In this document: piece by piece, positions 26,102 through 35,296 of the stretch
Layout of the letters: every line of letters starts with the position of its first letter
Numbering within the stretch: position 1 is the stretch's first letter
Source: Paraburkholderia sp. BCC1885
GTDB lineage: Bacteria; Pseudomonadota; Gammaproteobacteria; Burkholderiales; Burkholderiaceae
Reading direction: 5' to 3'
DNA: 64,000 bases
NCBI RefSeq assembly: GCF_900996235.1
Contig: NZ_CAAJGM010000208.1
Span: 186,001-250,000 of the forward strand
Notes under the pieces: generated by a model
Databases searched by the model: none
The model's input: only the letters and a program-made list of their open reading frames with translations
Told to the model about the DNA's origin: nothing
Program-made: the position numbers and the translations under genes

Positions 26102-26935
26102 TCAGTAGGGAACCACCGGCGCCGCGTGGCGGGCGCCTTGCTCTTCCGCGCGCATGCGCTGCAGCGCGCGCAAACAGTAATAGCCGAACCACAGCGCCGA
26201 AAAGACGAGGATGAACGCATAGATCCAGATCGTCACGGCGGTGATCACGGGGAACAGCACAATCAGCCAGACCGACGTGGCCCAGATCAGCGTCGGCAGC
26301 GAACCGAGCAAGCCGCTCGCGACGCCGATCAGGAGCAGCGGCAAACGGTAGCGCCGCACCAGCGCGCGCCGTTCGTCGCGGCTCGCGTGCAGCGCGAGGG
26401 CGTCGTAGGTCATCACGCGGTACGTGAGCCAGCCCCACAGCAGCGGCGGAATCAGCGCGAAGAACGGCGGAATCAGCCACAGCGGCAGCGTCACGACCAG
26501 CAGCACGAGGCAGATCAGCGTCGTCCATAGCGCTTGCGCCAGACTACCGTACCACGTTCCGCCGCGACGCATTTCCAGGCTGGCAAACTGCCGCGCGGAC
26601 AAATGGCGGATCACGCCCGGCATGGACAAGGTGGCGATCAGCAACAGGATGGTGACGACGATCAGCGGAATCGCCACCGCAATCACGATGAAAGGCGCGA
26701 GCGCCGCATGCAGCGCGGAAAAGCCGAGCCAGTCGAACAGACGATAAAGCGTGGTAGTGAACGACCAGCTTTCGAGCCAGCCGCGCGTGGTGCCGATCAG
26801 CATCTGCCAGGAAAACCACAGGATCACGCCCCACACGACCGTGGCCGCAAAAAACGGCAGGAAGGTCAGCCAGAGCATCCGCGGATGAAGCGCGCTTGCG
26901 AGCGCGCGCCCAAATGAGCGCAACAGATCATTCAT
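26102..26935 (-). CDS. EI24/CysZ-family membrane protein
   Basis: A 277-residue inner-membrane protein with at least four hydrophobic segments (near 22-50, 68-100, 150-190 and 215-260) in the pattern of the EI24 family. The family includes CysZ, a sulfate uptake protein. The start MNDLLRSFGRALASAL matches the common amphipathic N-terminus of the family. It is upstream of the CinA-like gene. There is no cysteine-biosynthesis context, so sulfate transport is not established. Confidence 0.8.
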   Translation of the reverse strand: MNDLLRSFGRALASALHPRMLWLTFLPFFAATVVWGVILWFSWQMLIGTTRGWLESWSFTTTLYRLFDWLGFSALHAALAPFIVIAVAIPLIVVTILLLIATLSMPGVIRHLSARQFASLEMRRGGTWYGSLAQALWTTLICLVLLVVTLPLWLIPPFFALIPPLLWGWLTYRVMTYDALALHASRDERRALVRRYRLPLLLIGVASGLLGSLPTLIWATSVWLIVLFPVITAVTIWIYAFILVFSALWFGYYCLRALQRMRAEEQGARHAAPVVPY

Positions 26936-27163
26936 GCGAGCCAGTGCAAGTGAGCAAAACGATAAGACCAAACGAAACCGCCAAGCTGCGCCGGGAGCGG
27001 CGCCGGTGATGCGCGGAAGTCTGCACAGGATAAACCACGCGCGGGGTGGCCGGTAGGGGCGTCAGTGGCGGCCTGGGGCGTGACTCCCGCCGCGCTGCCG
27101 CAAAGCCGCAAAGCCACCCGCCGCCAGACGCGGCGGCGCGATGATTGGCCGCTCGATGGCGGT

Positions 27164-28174
27164 TCAGAGGGAAGCGGTGCCGCCGTCCGCAGTCTTGCGC
27201 GATTTGCGCGCTTTGTGCGACAGACGCCCGGCAATGCGTGCGAACGCCAGGCCATGCTGGGCCCAGAATCCTTCGCCATAGCGGCGGCCGTCGAGCTGGT
27301 CGCGAATGCCGGTCGGTTCCACCTCGCGATTCCACGAGACGCTGCCGAACAGCATGTCCCACCACGGAAACAGCACGCCGAAGTTGCAGCCGTACTTCAG
27401 GCCTTCGTGCCCGTAGCCCACCGCGTGGTGACGACGATGGAACGTGGGACTGACGACGAGACGTTCGCCCAGCCAGCCGAAATACAGCCGGATATTGGCA
27501 TGCTGGACGCTCTGCGCAAGATTGGTGACGGCCACCAGCACGACGAACTGCGAAGGCGGCACACCGATCACCAGCGCAATCGCCGCGAAAAACGACGCCT
27601 GCAACAAGTCGTCGAGCAGATGGTTGCGGTCGTCGCACCACAGCGACATCTGCCGCTGGCTATGGTGCACGGCGTGCAGTTCCCACCACACGCCGATACG
27701 ATGCTGCCAGCGGTGATACCAGTAGCCGGCGAAATCCAGCACCAGCAGATACATCAGGAACGTAACGATGGGCTGTGTGGTGACGCCGGGCCACAGATTG
27801 TCGAAGTCGAGATTCGCGATGTCGTGCAGGCGCAACCATGCCTGGACGTTGTCGAACAGCGGCCGCAGTGCAAAAAAGAACAGCAGGTTCAGGAGGCCGA
27901 GCTTGGCGATCCACGTGTAGAGCACGTCGACCCGTACCGACTTGCGGTCTGGCCACTTCTCGGCAGGACGCCACGCTTCGAGCGGCCGCAGCAGCGCGTA
28001 CATGGCCAGCACCTCGAAGACGCCGACGATCACCCAGTAGAGGCTGTCGTAGGTGTCTTCGTCGTAACCCATCAGGTTGAAACGGAACAGCAGCGGCTGC
28101 ACGAGGTCGACGTACAGCGTGGTCTGCACGGCCGAAACCAGGCCGTCGAGCAGGGAAACGATCATCTGAAACAT
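27164..28174 (-). CDS. Fatty acid hydroxylase / sterol desaturase-family membrane enzyme
   Basis: Integral membrane di-iron oxidase of 336 residues. Four or five hydrophobic helices carry the histidine clusters of the family: HRWQH, HAVHH, a single His in QSVQHANI and FHRRHHA. Such enzymes hydroxylate or desaturate lipid chains using O2; bacterial substrates include fatty acids, carotenoids and hopanoid-like lipids. It starts 67 bp after the stop of the secreted beta-propeller gene on the same strand, which suggests one transcript. The substrate is unknown. Confidence 0.88.
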   Translation of the reverse strand: MFQMIVSLLDGLVSAVQTTLYVDLVQPLLFRFNLMGYDEDTYDSLYWVIVGVFEVLAMYALLRPLEAWRPAEKWPDRKSVRVDVLYTWIAKLGLLNLLFFFALRPLFDNVQAWLRLHDIANLDFDNLWPGVTTQPIVTFLMYLLVLDFAGYWYHRWQHRIGVWWELHAVHHSQRQMSLWCDDRNHLLDDLLQASFFAAIALVIGVPPSQFVVLVAVTNLAQSVQHANIRLYFGWLGERLVVSPTFHRRHHAVGYGHEGLKYGCNFGVLFPWWDMLFGSVSWNREVEPTGIRDQLDGRRYGEGFWAQHGLAFARIAGRLSHKARKSRKTADGGTASL

Positions 28175-28241
28175 ACGGCCCGTCCCGCGTCGTGCGCAAA
28201 CGCGTGCGGCCCGGTGAGATCCGATGGCTGCACGCCCATGA

Positions 28242-29261
28242 TTATGCGCCGTTGGGCGCCGTGACCGGCGCGCGGTCGAAGAAGTAGATGCCGTGCGGCG
28301 AGCGGCCCACCGCGATGGTCTCGATCAGCTTGCGCGTGGTCAGGTCGATGATGCCGACATGCTTCGCAAAACGGAACGTGACCCACAGATAGCGCCTGTC
28401 GGCCGACAGCTCCATGTCGTCCGGCCCCGGCATGAGGCCGGTGATGTTGCCGACATTGGTGAGCGCGTCTTCGTCGATGATGCTGATGGTGCTGGCCACC
28501 CGGTTCGACACGGCGACGTGCTTGCCGTCGGCCAGCGAGCGGAAGTTGTGCGCGCCGTTGCCGGTCTGGATGGTCTTGACGACCTTCTGGTTGCGCCAGT
28601 CGACCACCGCGACGTAATCCGAGCCGGTCATGCCGACCAGCAGATATTTGTCGCCCGGCGTCATCCACAGGCCGGCCGGCACCTTGCCGACTTTCATCCG
28701 CCACTCGATCTGCTGGGTGGCGAGATCGACGGCCGCCAGTTCGCCCGACACCTGCAGCGTGACGAACACGGTCTTGTTATCGCTCGAGAACGCCATATGG
28801 CTCGGCATCACTGCGAGCGGCAGGCGCCTCGCGAGCGTCATGTCATGGCCGTCGTAGTGGTAGATGTCAAGACGGTCGAGCCGCAAGCCCGTTGTCACCA
28901 CCCACTTTTTATCGGGCGAAAAACCGATCTGATACGGGTCTTCAATATTTTCGACCCAGCGTTGCACCTTGCCGGTTTTCGGGTCGACGTACATCAGGTT
29001 GTTGGATACCGAGTTGGCGACGATCAGCGAACTGTTGTCCGGCGTCGCCATCAGGTGATGCGGCTCCTTGCCGGTGGGCACCGTGCCGACCACCTGATGC
29101 GTGGCTTCGTCGATCAGGCTCAGCGTGGCTTCGCCCGAATTGAGCACGATCACATTGTTGGCGTGGGCGGCTTCAGAAAACAGGCCGGCGGCGGCGACCA
29201 GCGCCGCACCGGCAGCGAACCCGGCGGTCAGGCCCAGGCCGCGTAAAGAAAATTTGCGCAT
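28242..29261 (-). CDS. Secreted YncE-like beta-propeller protein
   Basis: A 339-residue periplasmic or secreted protein. An N-terminal signal peptide (MRKFSLRGLGLTAGFAAGAA, ending near AAHA) precedes a repeated pattern of about 40 residues, each with a strand like NNVIVLNSGEATLSLIDEAT, typical of YVTN/YncE seven-bladed propellers. The start at 29261 is chosen because the signal peptide begins there; an upstream frame to 29450 is not supported. Propellers of this type act as binding scaffolds; no catalytic residues were identified. It probably leads an operon with the membrane hydroxylase. Confidence 0.85.
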   Translation of the reverse strand: MRKFSLRGLGLTAGFAAGAALVAAAGLFSEAAHANNVIVLNSGEATLSLIDEATHQVVGTVPTGKEPHHLMATPDNSSLIVANSVSNNLMYVDPKTGKVQRWVENIEDPYQIGFSPDKKWVVTTGLRLDRLDIYHYDGHDMTLARRLPLAVMPSHMAFSSDNKTVFVTLQVSGELAAVDLATQQIEWRMKVGKVPAGLWMTPGDKYLLVGMTGSDYVAVVDWRNQKVVKTIQTGNGAHNFRSLADGKHVAVSNRVASTISIIDEDALTNVGNITGLMPGPDDMELSADRRYLWVTFRFAKHVGIIDLTTRKLIETIAVGRSPHGIYFFDRAPVTAPNGA

Positions 29262-29887
29262 GAAAACTCGCTTCAGAGAACAACGGGCATTGTAGCCCGC
29301 CTGTAAGGACGCGCGGTTGACGTAGATCGTGGTGCCGGCGCTAGCAGACAGAAACAGGAATCGGGGCTTGATCGCGGACCATCCCTCCCTGCGATCCGGC
29401 AGGCCCTGACTCACCGACCCACGGCCGAATTCGAAAAACAACAAAAACAATCGCGGATGGTTTGCTTTTATAGCGCTCAGGTTAAAACCGGCGCATTCGA
29501 CGTATTAACCGCATTTTCTTATTCACTCACAGATTCAATAAGAAGTGATGGGATGTTTCTTTATTTTTTCCTATTTTAAAACATGGATTTAATTTTTTAA
29601 AAACAAAATCAAGCCTGCTGACACGAATTAAGAGTTAACTCATATCAGGCCGGCGCCACCCGGCCTGAGAATGCCGTCGATCATCGCCCATGCCCTTAAT
29701 CCCTGTGGAAACCAGAGCGTGTCGCATTCGATCTGGACGCTAAAAAACATCGGCAAGACCTCAACTAACGGAATAACCATGGTCCGCGTGCCAATTTTTG
29801 CGCGACCTATCAGGGCGGTGGCACCGTTACCAGATCAGATTGCAATGACGCCATCCACGCGAGTAACACCGCGGAGTTTGTTAGAGA
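29262..29887. other. AT-rich intergenic region upstream of the first adhesin
   Basis: About 625 bp without a credible gene; positions 29450-29640 are much more AT-rich than the genome. A possible plus-strand promoter is CTGACA (29618-29623), 17 bp, CATATC (29641-29646). A hairpin at 29645-29668 overlaps it. Low GC upstream of surface genes is typical of H-NS-type silencing, though that is inference. Confidence 0.5.
29645..29668. terminator. GC-rich hairpin upstream of the adhesin gene
   Basis: TCAGGCCG (29645-29652) pairs with CGGCCTGA (29661-29668). It has no T tract. It would lie in the 5-prime leader of the adhesin transcript if the candidate promoter is used. Confidence 0.4.
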
Positions 29888-32659
29888 ATGAACAGAATTC
29901 ATAAATCGGTTTGGAATGAGACGACGGGTGCCTGGGTCGCTACGTCGGAAACGGCACGCTCGAAGACGAAGCGCGGGATCTCGCGCAAGCTGGTGGTGGC
30001 GCAGGCCGTGCTGGCGGCGACGGTATTGATGGCGAACGGCTTGGCGCAGGCGCAAAACCCGCTCGCGCAGAACTATTTCGATGCGGCCCCGATCAGCGTT
30101 GGCGCTGACCGCGGCGCGCTCGCGAACGGCGCGGGCTCCATTGCCGAAGGCGTGGGAGCCGTTGCACAGGACTCCACTTCAATCGCCATTGGCAGCGCAT
30201 CGTCGGCGGCAGGAACATCGTCGACGGCGATCGGCGCCGGAGCGACCACCAACGGTATCGGCGCGTTTGCGGGCGGCTCGTCCGCGTGGGCAAAAGCCGA
30301 TTACGCCACCGCTGTGGGCAATCTGGCCACGGTGTATGGCGTCGGCGGCTCGGCTCTCGGCACACTGGCAGAAGCCGACGGAGCCAATTCGACTGCACTC
30401 GGCTACAAGGCAAGTGCTTCAAGCGCCAACAGCGTTGCGCTCGGCGCCAACTCGACCACGACCGCCGTGCTGAGCACGACGGCATACACGCCGAACGGCC
30501 CCGGCGCCACGGCAATCTCGGGCGCTACCGCGGCAGGCGAAGTATCGATCGGCTCTTCCGGAAACGAACGGCGACTGACGAACGTCGCCGCCGGCTCGGC
30601 CCCGACCGACGCGGTCAACGTCAGCCAGTTGAGCGCGGTCGACTCGGAGGTGAGCAACGTCAACGGCCAGGTCACGACCATCAGCGGGCAGGTTAATAAC
30701 CTTGCTAACCAGGTGACCACGATCGGTGGCCAGGTGAACAGCATCAGCACCGAGGTGAACGACATCGCCCAAAGCGGCACGATGCACTACTTCAAGGCCA
30801 GCGGCCCCGCCGACGGCTCGGATGACGCCGTCGCCAGCGGCAGCCAGGCTGTCGCCATGGGCAGCAACGCCAATGCCTCGGCTACTGGGGCGCTCGCCAC
30901 CGGCGCCTCCTCGTCGGCAACCAGCGCAATGGCAACCGCCGTCGGCACCGCCGCAACCGCTGCGGGCGACGGCTCGACGGCACTCGGCGCCAATTCCGTG
31001 GCTGCATCGACCGGCGACACCGCCGTCGGCTTCGGCGCTTCGGCTAGCGGGACGGCGTCCACCGCGATCGGCGTCAATGCCATGGCAACCGGCGCCGGCA
31101 GCGCCGCCATCGGTCAAGGCGCCAGCGCCGTTGCCGACAACTCCGTTGCATTGGGTCAGGGCTCCGTGGCCGACCGCGCCAACACCGTCTCCGTCGGCTC
31201 GGCCGGCAGCGAGCGGCAGATCACCAATGTCGCCGCCGGCACGCAAGCGACCGACGCCGTCAATTTAAGCCAGCTGAATGCCGCAACCGCCGGCACCGCA
31301 AGCGCCGTGCACTACTTCAAGGCCAGCGGCCCCGCCGACGGCTCGGACGACGCCGTCGCCAGTGGCGACCAGGCTGTCGCCATGGGCAGCAACGCCAATG
31401 CCTCGGCTACTGGGGCGCTCGCCACCGGCGCCTCCTCGTCGGCAACCAGCGCAATGGCAACCGCCGTCGGCACCGCCGCAACCGCTGCGGGCGACGGCTC
31501 GACGGCACTCGGCGCCAATTCCGTGGCTGCGTCGACTGGCGACACCGCCGTCGGCTTCGGCGCTTCGGCGAGCGGCTCTGCCTCCACCGCCATCGGCGTC
31601 AATGCCATGGCAACCGGCGCCGGCAGCGCCGCCATCGGTCAAGGCGCCAGCGCCGTTGCCGACAGCTCCGTTGCATTGGGCCAAGGCTCCGTAGCCGACC
31701 GCGCCAATACCGTCTCCGTCGGTTCGGCCGGCAGCGAGCGGCAGATCACTAATGTCGCTCCTGGTGTCCAAGGCACCGACGCGGTCAACGTCAACCAGTT
31801 GAACGCGGTCGCGAATCAGGCCGCCGCCACGGCCGCTGGCGCCGTCACATATGACAGCAACCCAGACGGCTCGGTCAACAAGAACAGCGTCACGCTGGGC
31901 GGCGATCCGGCAGCGGGCGGCACCGTGATCCATAACGTCGCCGACGGCGTAGCCGCCACCGACGCGGTCAATCTCGGCCAGATGGAAGCCGCCATCAGCG
32001 GTGCGGTCCAGAACATCGTGCCAGCCGCCGGCAATCCGTTCTTCAGCGCCGATGGCGACACCGCCACCGAAACCGCGCAATCGACAGGCACGCACTCGGT
32101 GGCCTCGGGCGCGAACGCCCTGGCAAGCGGCGCGAACGCGGTCGCAGTCGGCGCAAACTCGGTTGCAAGCGGTAGCGGCGCAGCGGCGATCGGCGCAGGC
32201 GCGAATGCCAGCGCCGACAACTCGGTGGCGCTGGGCCAAGGCTCGGTAGCGGATCGGGCGAACACGGTATCGGTCGGTGCAGCGGGTAGCGAACGTCAGA
32301 TCACCAACGTCGCAGCCGGTGTGCAAGGCACGGATGCCGTCAACGTCAACCAGTTGAATTCGACCGTGAGCAATGCCGTTGGCCAGGCCAACAGCTATAC
32401 CGATGACCAGATCCGCTCGGCACGCCGCGATTCCTACGGCGGCACGGCCTCGGCCTTGGCTGCGGCGGGTCTGCCGCAAGCTGTCCTGCCCGGTCATGGC
32501 CTGGTCGCGATCGCGGCCGGCACGTATGCCGGCCAGTCCGCGGTCGCGCTTGGCGTGTCGCAACTGTCGGAGACCGGCAAGTGGGTCTACAAGGTGCAAG
32601 GCACCAGTGATTCACGTGGTCAATTCGGCGCATCGATTGGCGCCGGGATGCACTGGTAA
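29888..32659 (+). CDS. Trimeric autotransporter adhesin (YadA/Hia type), complete
   Basis: Outer-membrane homotrimeric adhesin of 923 residues (type Vc secretion). It begins with an extended signal peptide region (MNRIHKSVWNETTGAWVA), a hydrophobic signal segment and AQAQ cleavage region. The passenger is rich in YadA head repeats (AxGxxSxAxG type) and HIM-like necks (ERQITNVAAGTQATDAVNLSQL and variants). The C-terminal YadA anchor includes ASALAAAGLPQAVLPGHG and ends with Trp (GMHW), as required for barrel assembly. Two 175-residue blocks are nearly identical. Several N-X-S/T sequons occur (NAS, NVS, NLS, NST). A weak GGAG precedes the start. The glycosyltransferase gene follows. Confidence 0.95.
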   Translation: MNRIHKSVWNETTGAWVATSETARSKTKRGISRKLVVAQAVLAATVLMANGLAQAQNPLAQNYFDAAPISVGADRGALANGAGSIAEGVGAVAQDSTSIAIGSASSAAGTSSTAIGAGATTNGIGAFAGGSSAWAKADYATAVGNLATVYGVGGSALGTLAEADGANSTALGYKASASSANSVALGANSTTTAVLSTTAYTPNGPGATAISGATAAGEVSIGSSGNERRLTNVAAGSAPTDAVNVSQLSAVDSEVSNVNGQVTTISGQVNNLANQVTTIGGQVNSISTEVNDIAQSGTMHYFKASGPADGSDDAVASGSQAVAMGSNANASATGALATGASSSATSAMATAVGTAATAAGDGSTALGANSVAASTGDTAVGFGASASGTASTAIGVNAMATGAGSAAIGQGASAVADNSVALGQGSVADRANTVSVGSAGSERQITNVAAGTQATDAVNLSQLNAATAGTASAVHYFKASGPADGSDDAVASGDQAVAMGSNANASATGALATGASSSATSAMATAVGTAATAAGDGSTALGANSVAASTGDTAVGFGASASGSASTAIGVNAMATGAGSAAIGQGASAVADSSVALGQGSVADRANTVSVGSAGSERQITNVAPGVQGTDAVNVNQLNAVANQAAATAAGAVTYDSNPDGSVNKNSVTLGGDPAAGGTVIHNVADGVAATDAVNLGQMEAAISGAVQNIVPAAGNPFFSADGDTATETAQSTGTHSVASGANALASGANAVAVGANSVASGSGAAAIGAGANASADNSVALGQGSVADRANTVSVGAAGSERQITNVAAGVQGTDAVNVNQLNSTVSNAVGQANSYTDDQIRSARRDSYGGTASALAAAGLPQAVLPGHGLVAIAAGTYAGQSAVALGVSQLSETGKWVYKVQGTSDSRGQFGASIGAGMHW
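30785..31800 (+). repeat. Tandem 525-bp duplication inside the adhesin gene
   Basis: The sequence from 30785 recurs from 31310 with only scattered base changes for nearly 500 bp. The period of 525 bp is exactly 175 codons, so copy-number change would keep the frame. A third, shorter and diverged copy of the neck part is near 32200-32350. Confidence 0.9.
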
Positions 32660-32722
32660 GCAACGGAACTTACCGGGACTTAAAGGGGCTCATTAGAGCT
32701 CATAGCGGGTAGCAGCGAGTGG

Positions 32723-32790
32723 ATGCAGGTCTGGGCAGACCTGCATCTTTTGCGCGACGCCGATACCTCCAGTCGGCGTCGCGTTTTTTT
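32723..32790 (+). terminator. Two tandem terminator hairpins after the adhesin gene
   Basis: The first stem is ATGCAGGTCT with AGACCTGCAT (32723-32746) followed by CTTTTG. The second is GCGACGCCGA with TCGGCGTCGC (32754-32782) followed by seven T. The adhesin and glycosyltransferase are therefore probably separate transcripts or linked only by read-through. Confidence 0.85.
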
Positions 32791-33132
32791 ACGTGCAGCG
32801 GGCGCAGCGAATTCTGCGCGGTGCAGCCTCCCCGCGCGGCGCTTAAGGCCAATATCACGCCAGCCTGTTGGGCTTGCGAGCCTCAGACGATTGGCCTGGC
32901 GGCTTCAGGTTCCGTCAACCATAATAAGAACAGTCCTAAATGCAGCCGGGCTCAAATTCGAGATAATCTGCTCCCATCGATTAACCCCGTCTATGAACGA
33001 TTTCCTGCATCGAAGCGAGTCCTTGGATCTCGTACCAATCGCGCAGATTGTTTCGGAATCCGATTCACCCGCCGTCATTTATTCAACATGCGCTTGCAGT
33101 CGCACGAAGGCGCGCCAGTCACAATCGCCGCT
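32791..33132. other. Leader region of the glycosyltransferase gene
   Basis: About 340 bp. The glycosyltransferase frame is open back to 32719, but the part before 33133 overlaps the terminator and lacks family similarity. GATAAT near 32961 is a possible -10 box without a good -35. Confidence 0.4.
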
Positions 33133-35001
33133 ATGAACACCGAACCCGAACGCACCGAATTTTCTATCGATCATTTCGAATCCGCCGTTCAATCGCGCGA
33201 CTACGCCGCAGCGCATGAACAATTCGTCGCGTTGCTCAACACACTGGCGAGCAACCGCGGCACACTCGGCGACGAGCGGTTCGCGCGGACTGCACCCGAC
33301 GATCCACGCAACGCTGCATCGGAGGCGTTCACCACCCGCATCTGCGACACCATCACCACGCTCCTCAGCGATCCGCATTTCAACTTCACGGACCATCAGT
33401 TTTCGCAGATTGCCGAGGCACGCTGGTGGCTGAGGAACCTGTTCGGCGCAACACACTACCGCAACACCGATCACATCGTTCGCGCGCTGATCGAGCGCGC
33501 GCCGGCCGAACCCACGCTCGTAGACACGCACAATCTGATCACCAAGCAGCTGTTGTTATACACGTCGGAGTCGACTTTCGACATCGATCTGGCCGCGCTT
33601 GCCAAGTCCGACCCGGTGTTCGCGATCAGCCTCGGCATGTCGTTGCTGGCGGCGGCCGTCGTCGTTTCGCCGGCCGCGCATGAAAAGCGTGAACGCATGA
33701 TCGAATGGCTGCCGCGCGCGCTCGATGCGATCGAGGATCTCGACGACCTGCCGAGCCTCGCGGTCTGTGCGGCGTACATGTATTGCAGCTACGCGGAATC
33801 GCCGAAGCGGCACGACGTCAAGCGAGGCATCAACGCCCTCGTGCGCAGAAAAATGAAGTCGCTCGGCCTGATGGAACTCGAACCCGATTTCTCGACGTGG
33901 CCGAAGCGCGAGAAAGGAAAGAAGCCGCTGATGATAGTTGTGCTGGAATGGTTCACCGGTGGCCATTCGATCTATCGCACGCATTCGCGCACCATGCTCG
34001 CGGCCCGCGAGCATTTCGAAGTAGTCGCGTTCGGTGCGGCGGAGCATGTGGATGAAAAAGGCCGGGCCATCTTCGACCGATTCATTCCGTTCGAGCACGA
34101 CGAGTTCGTCGGCGACTGCATGAAGCAGCTGTTCGATTTCGCCAACGAACATCATCCTGAAGTGTTGTACATGCCGAGTGTCGGCATGTTCACATACACC
34201 ATCTTCGTCTCGAATCTGCGCTTCGCGCCGCTGCAGATCGCCGGCCTCGGCCACCCCGCAACAATGCATTCCGGCATGATCGATTACGTCAGTGTCGAAG
34301 ACGATTTCGTCGGCGATCCCGCGTGCTTCAGCGAAAAATTGATGCGTCTGCCGAAAGACGGCCAGCCTTACGTGCCGTCCATGCTGATCAAAAGTGTCAC
34401 GCCGTCCGTGCCGCCGCGCCGCGAAACCGTGCGGATCGCGGTGACCGCGAGCGCGATGAAGCTCAATCCGCGCTTTCTCGAAGCCTGCCACGAGATCGTG
34501 CGCAAGTCGCCCATGCCGGTGACGTTCCACTTCATGACGTCGTGGAGCGACGGCATCGAACTCGCCTATCTGCGACGGATGCTGCACCAGACGCTGCCGG
34601 AATCGTGCGCGTATGTTTACGGCTCGCTGGGCTATCCGGTCTATCTGGAAGTCGTCAACATGCTGGACATGTTCGTGAGCCCATTCCCGTTCGGCAACAC
34701 GAATGGGATTGTCGATTCGTTCACGGTCGGTCTGCCAGGCATCAACCTATGCGGCCGCGAAGTCTTCGAGCATATCGACAGCGGTCTCTTCGCGCGCGCG
34801 GGTCTACCGTCGTGGCTGACCGCTCATTCGGTAGACGAATACGTGGAGGCCGCCGTGCGTCTTGCCAACAACCACGATGAGCGCGAAGCGCTGCGCCGCC
34901 AACTGATTGACACGCATGCCGTGAAACGCATTTTCGAAGGCCGTCCGGAAGCCTTCGGCGAGCAGGTCCTGAAGCTGGTGAAGCAGGGCAATAAAGCGTA
35001 A
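33133..35001 (+). CDS. HMW1C-like cytoplasmic N-glycosyltransferase (GT41 family)
   Basis: A 622-residue soluble protein, the length of Actinobacillus/Haemophilus HMW1C-type enzymes (about 620). An all-helical N-terminal half is followed by a GT-B core. Recognised stretches are EWFTGGHSIYRTHSRTM, the block LQIAGLGHPATMHSGMIDYV with VEDDFVGDPACFSEKLMRLP, and PFPFGNTNGIVDSF with a late donor-site motif GLPGINLCGREV. Family members transfer glucose or galactose from UDP-sugar to Asn in N-X-S/T of adhesins in the cytosol before secretion. It lies between two trimeric autotransporter genes rich in such sequons. The start at 33133 fits family length; its ribosome site is weak. Confidence 0.85.
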   Translation: MNTEPERTEFSIDHFESAVQSRDYAAAHEQFVALLNTLASNRGTLGDERFARTAPDDPRNAASEAFTTRICDTITTLLSDPHFNFTDHQFSQIAEARWWLRNLFGATHYRNTDHIVRALIERAPAEPTLVDTHNLITKQLLLYTSESTFDIDLAALAKSDPVFAISLGMSLLAAAVVVSPAAHEKRERMIEWLPRALDAIEDLDDLPSLAVCAAYMYCSYAESPKRHDVKRGINALVRRKMKSLGLMELEPDFSTWPKREKGKKPLMIVVLEWFTGGHSIYRTHSRTMLAAREHFEVVAFGAAEHVDEKGRAIFDRFIPFEHDEFVGDCMKQLFDFANEHHPEVLYMPSVGMFTYTIFVSNLRFAPLQIAGLGHPATMHSGMIDYVSVEDDFVGDPACFSEKLMRLPKDGQPYVPSMLIKSVTPSVPPRRETVRIAVTASAMKLNPRFLEACHEIVRKSPMPVTFHFMTSWSDGIELAYLRRMLHQTLPESCAYVYGSLGYPVYLEVVNMLDMFVSPFPFGNTNGIVDSFTVGLPGINLCGREVFEHIDSGLFARAGLPSWLTAHSVDEYVEAAVRLANNHDEREALRRQLIDTHAVKRIFEGRPEAFGEQVLKLVKQGNKA

Positions 35002-35051
35002 GTCAGCGCAGCAAAAGCCGCGCAGCGGCATTGCAGATAGCGCGCGCACCC

Positions 35052-35103
35052 AAAACGCCGCGACCGGCCTGAGATGTAATCCAGGTGCCGGTCGCGGCGT
35101 TTT
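35052..35103. terminator. Bidirectional terminator after the glycosyltransferase gene
   Basis: A 17-bp perfect stem (35052-35068 with 35087-35103) with AAAA at the left and TTTT at the right, so it can terminate both strands between convergent genes. Confidence 0.85.
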
Positions 35104-35243
35104 CACATGCCATTTGTCGATGCGCTTACCGCTCGCGCTGCCGAACAACCTCGCCGCTGCCGTCGGCGAGCACTACCGGCCCAGGTTATTGCCCTGACCA
35201 CGCCCCGCCTTCGGCTTTGCATCCTGATTCAGGAAGACCCGTA

Positions 35244-35272
35244 TAAAAAAGGCCTGCTCGACGGCAGGCCTT
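35244..35272 (-). terminator. Rho-independent terminator after the OmpA-like gene
   Basis: On the minus strand AAGGCCTGC pairs with GCAGGCCTT and is followed by TTTT, 24 bp after the stop codon. Confidence 0.9.
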
Positions 35273-35296
35273 CATGGTCAAACAATGCGTTGTTGC

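Noticed and set aside
29671..29904. 77-codon ORF overlapping the start of the first adhesin
   Set aside because: No ribosome site, no domain, and it runs into the adhesin in another frame.
31265..32599. 444-codon open frame antisense to the first adhesin
   Set aside because: It is a shadow of repetitive GC-rich coding sequence; its Gly/Cys/Arg/Ala-rich product has no domain and the plus-strand adhesin is certain.
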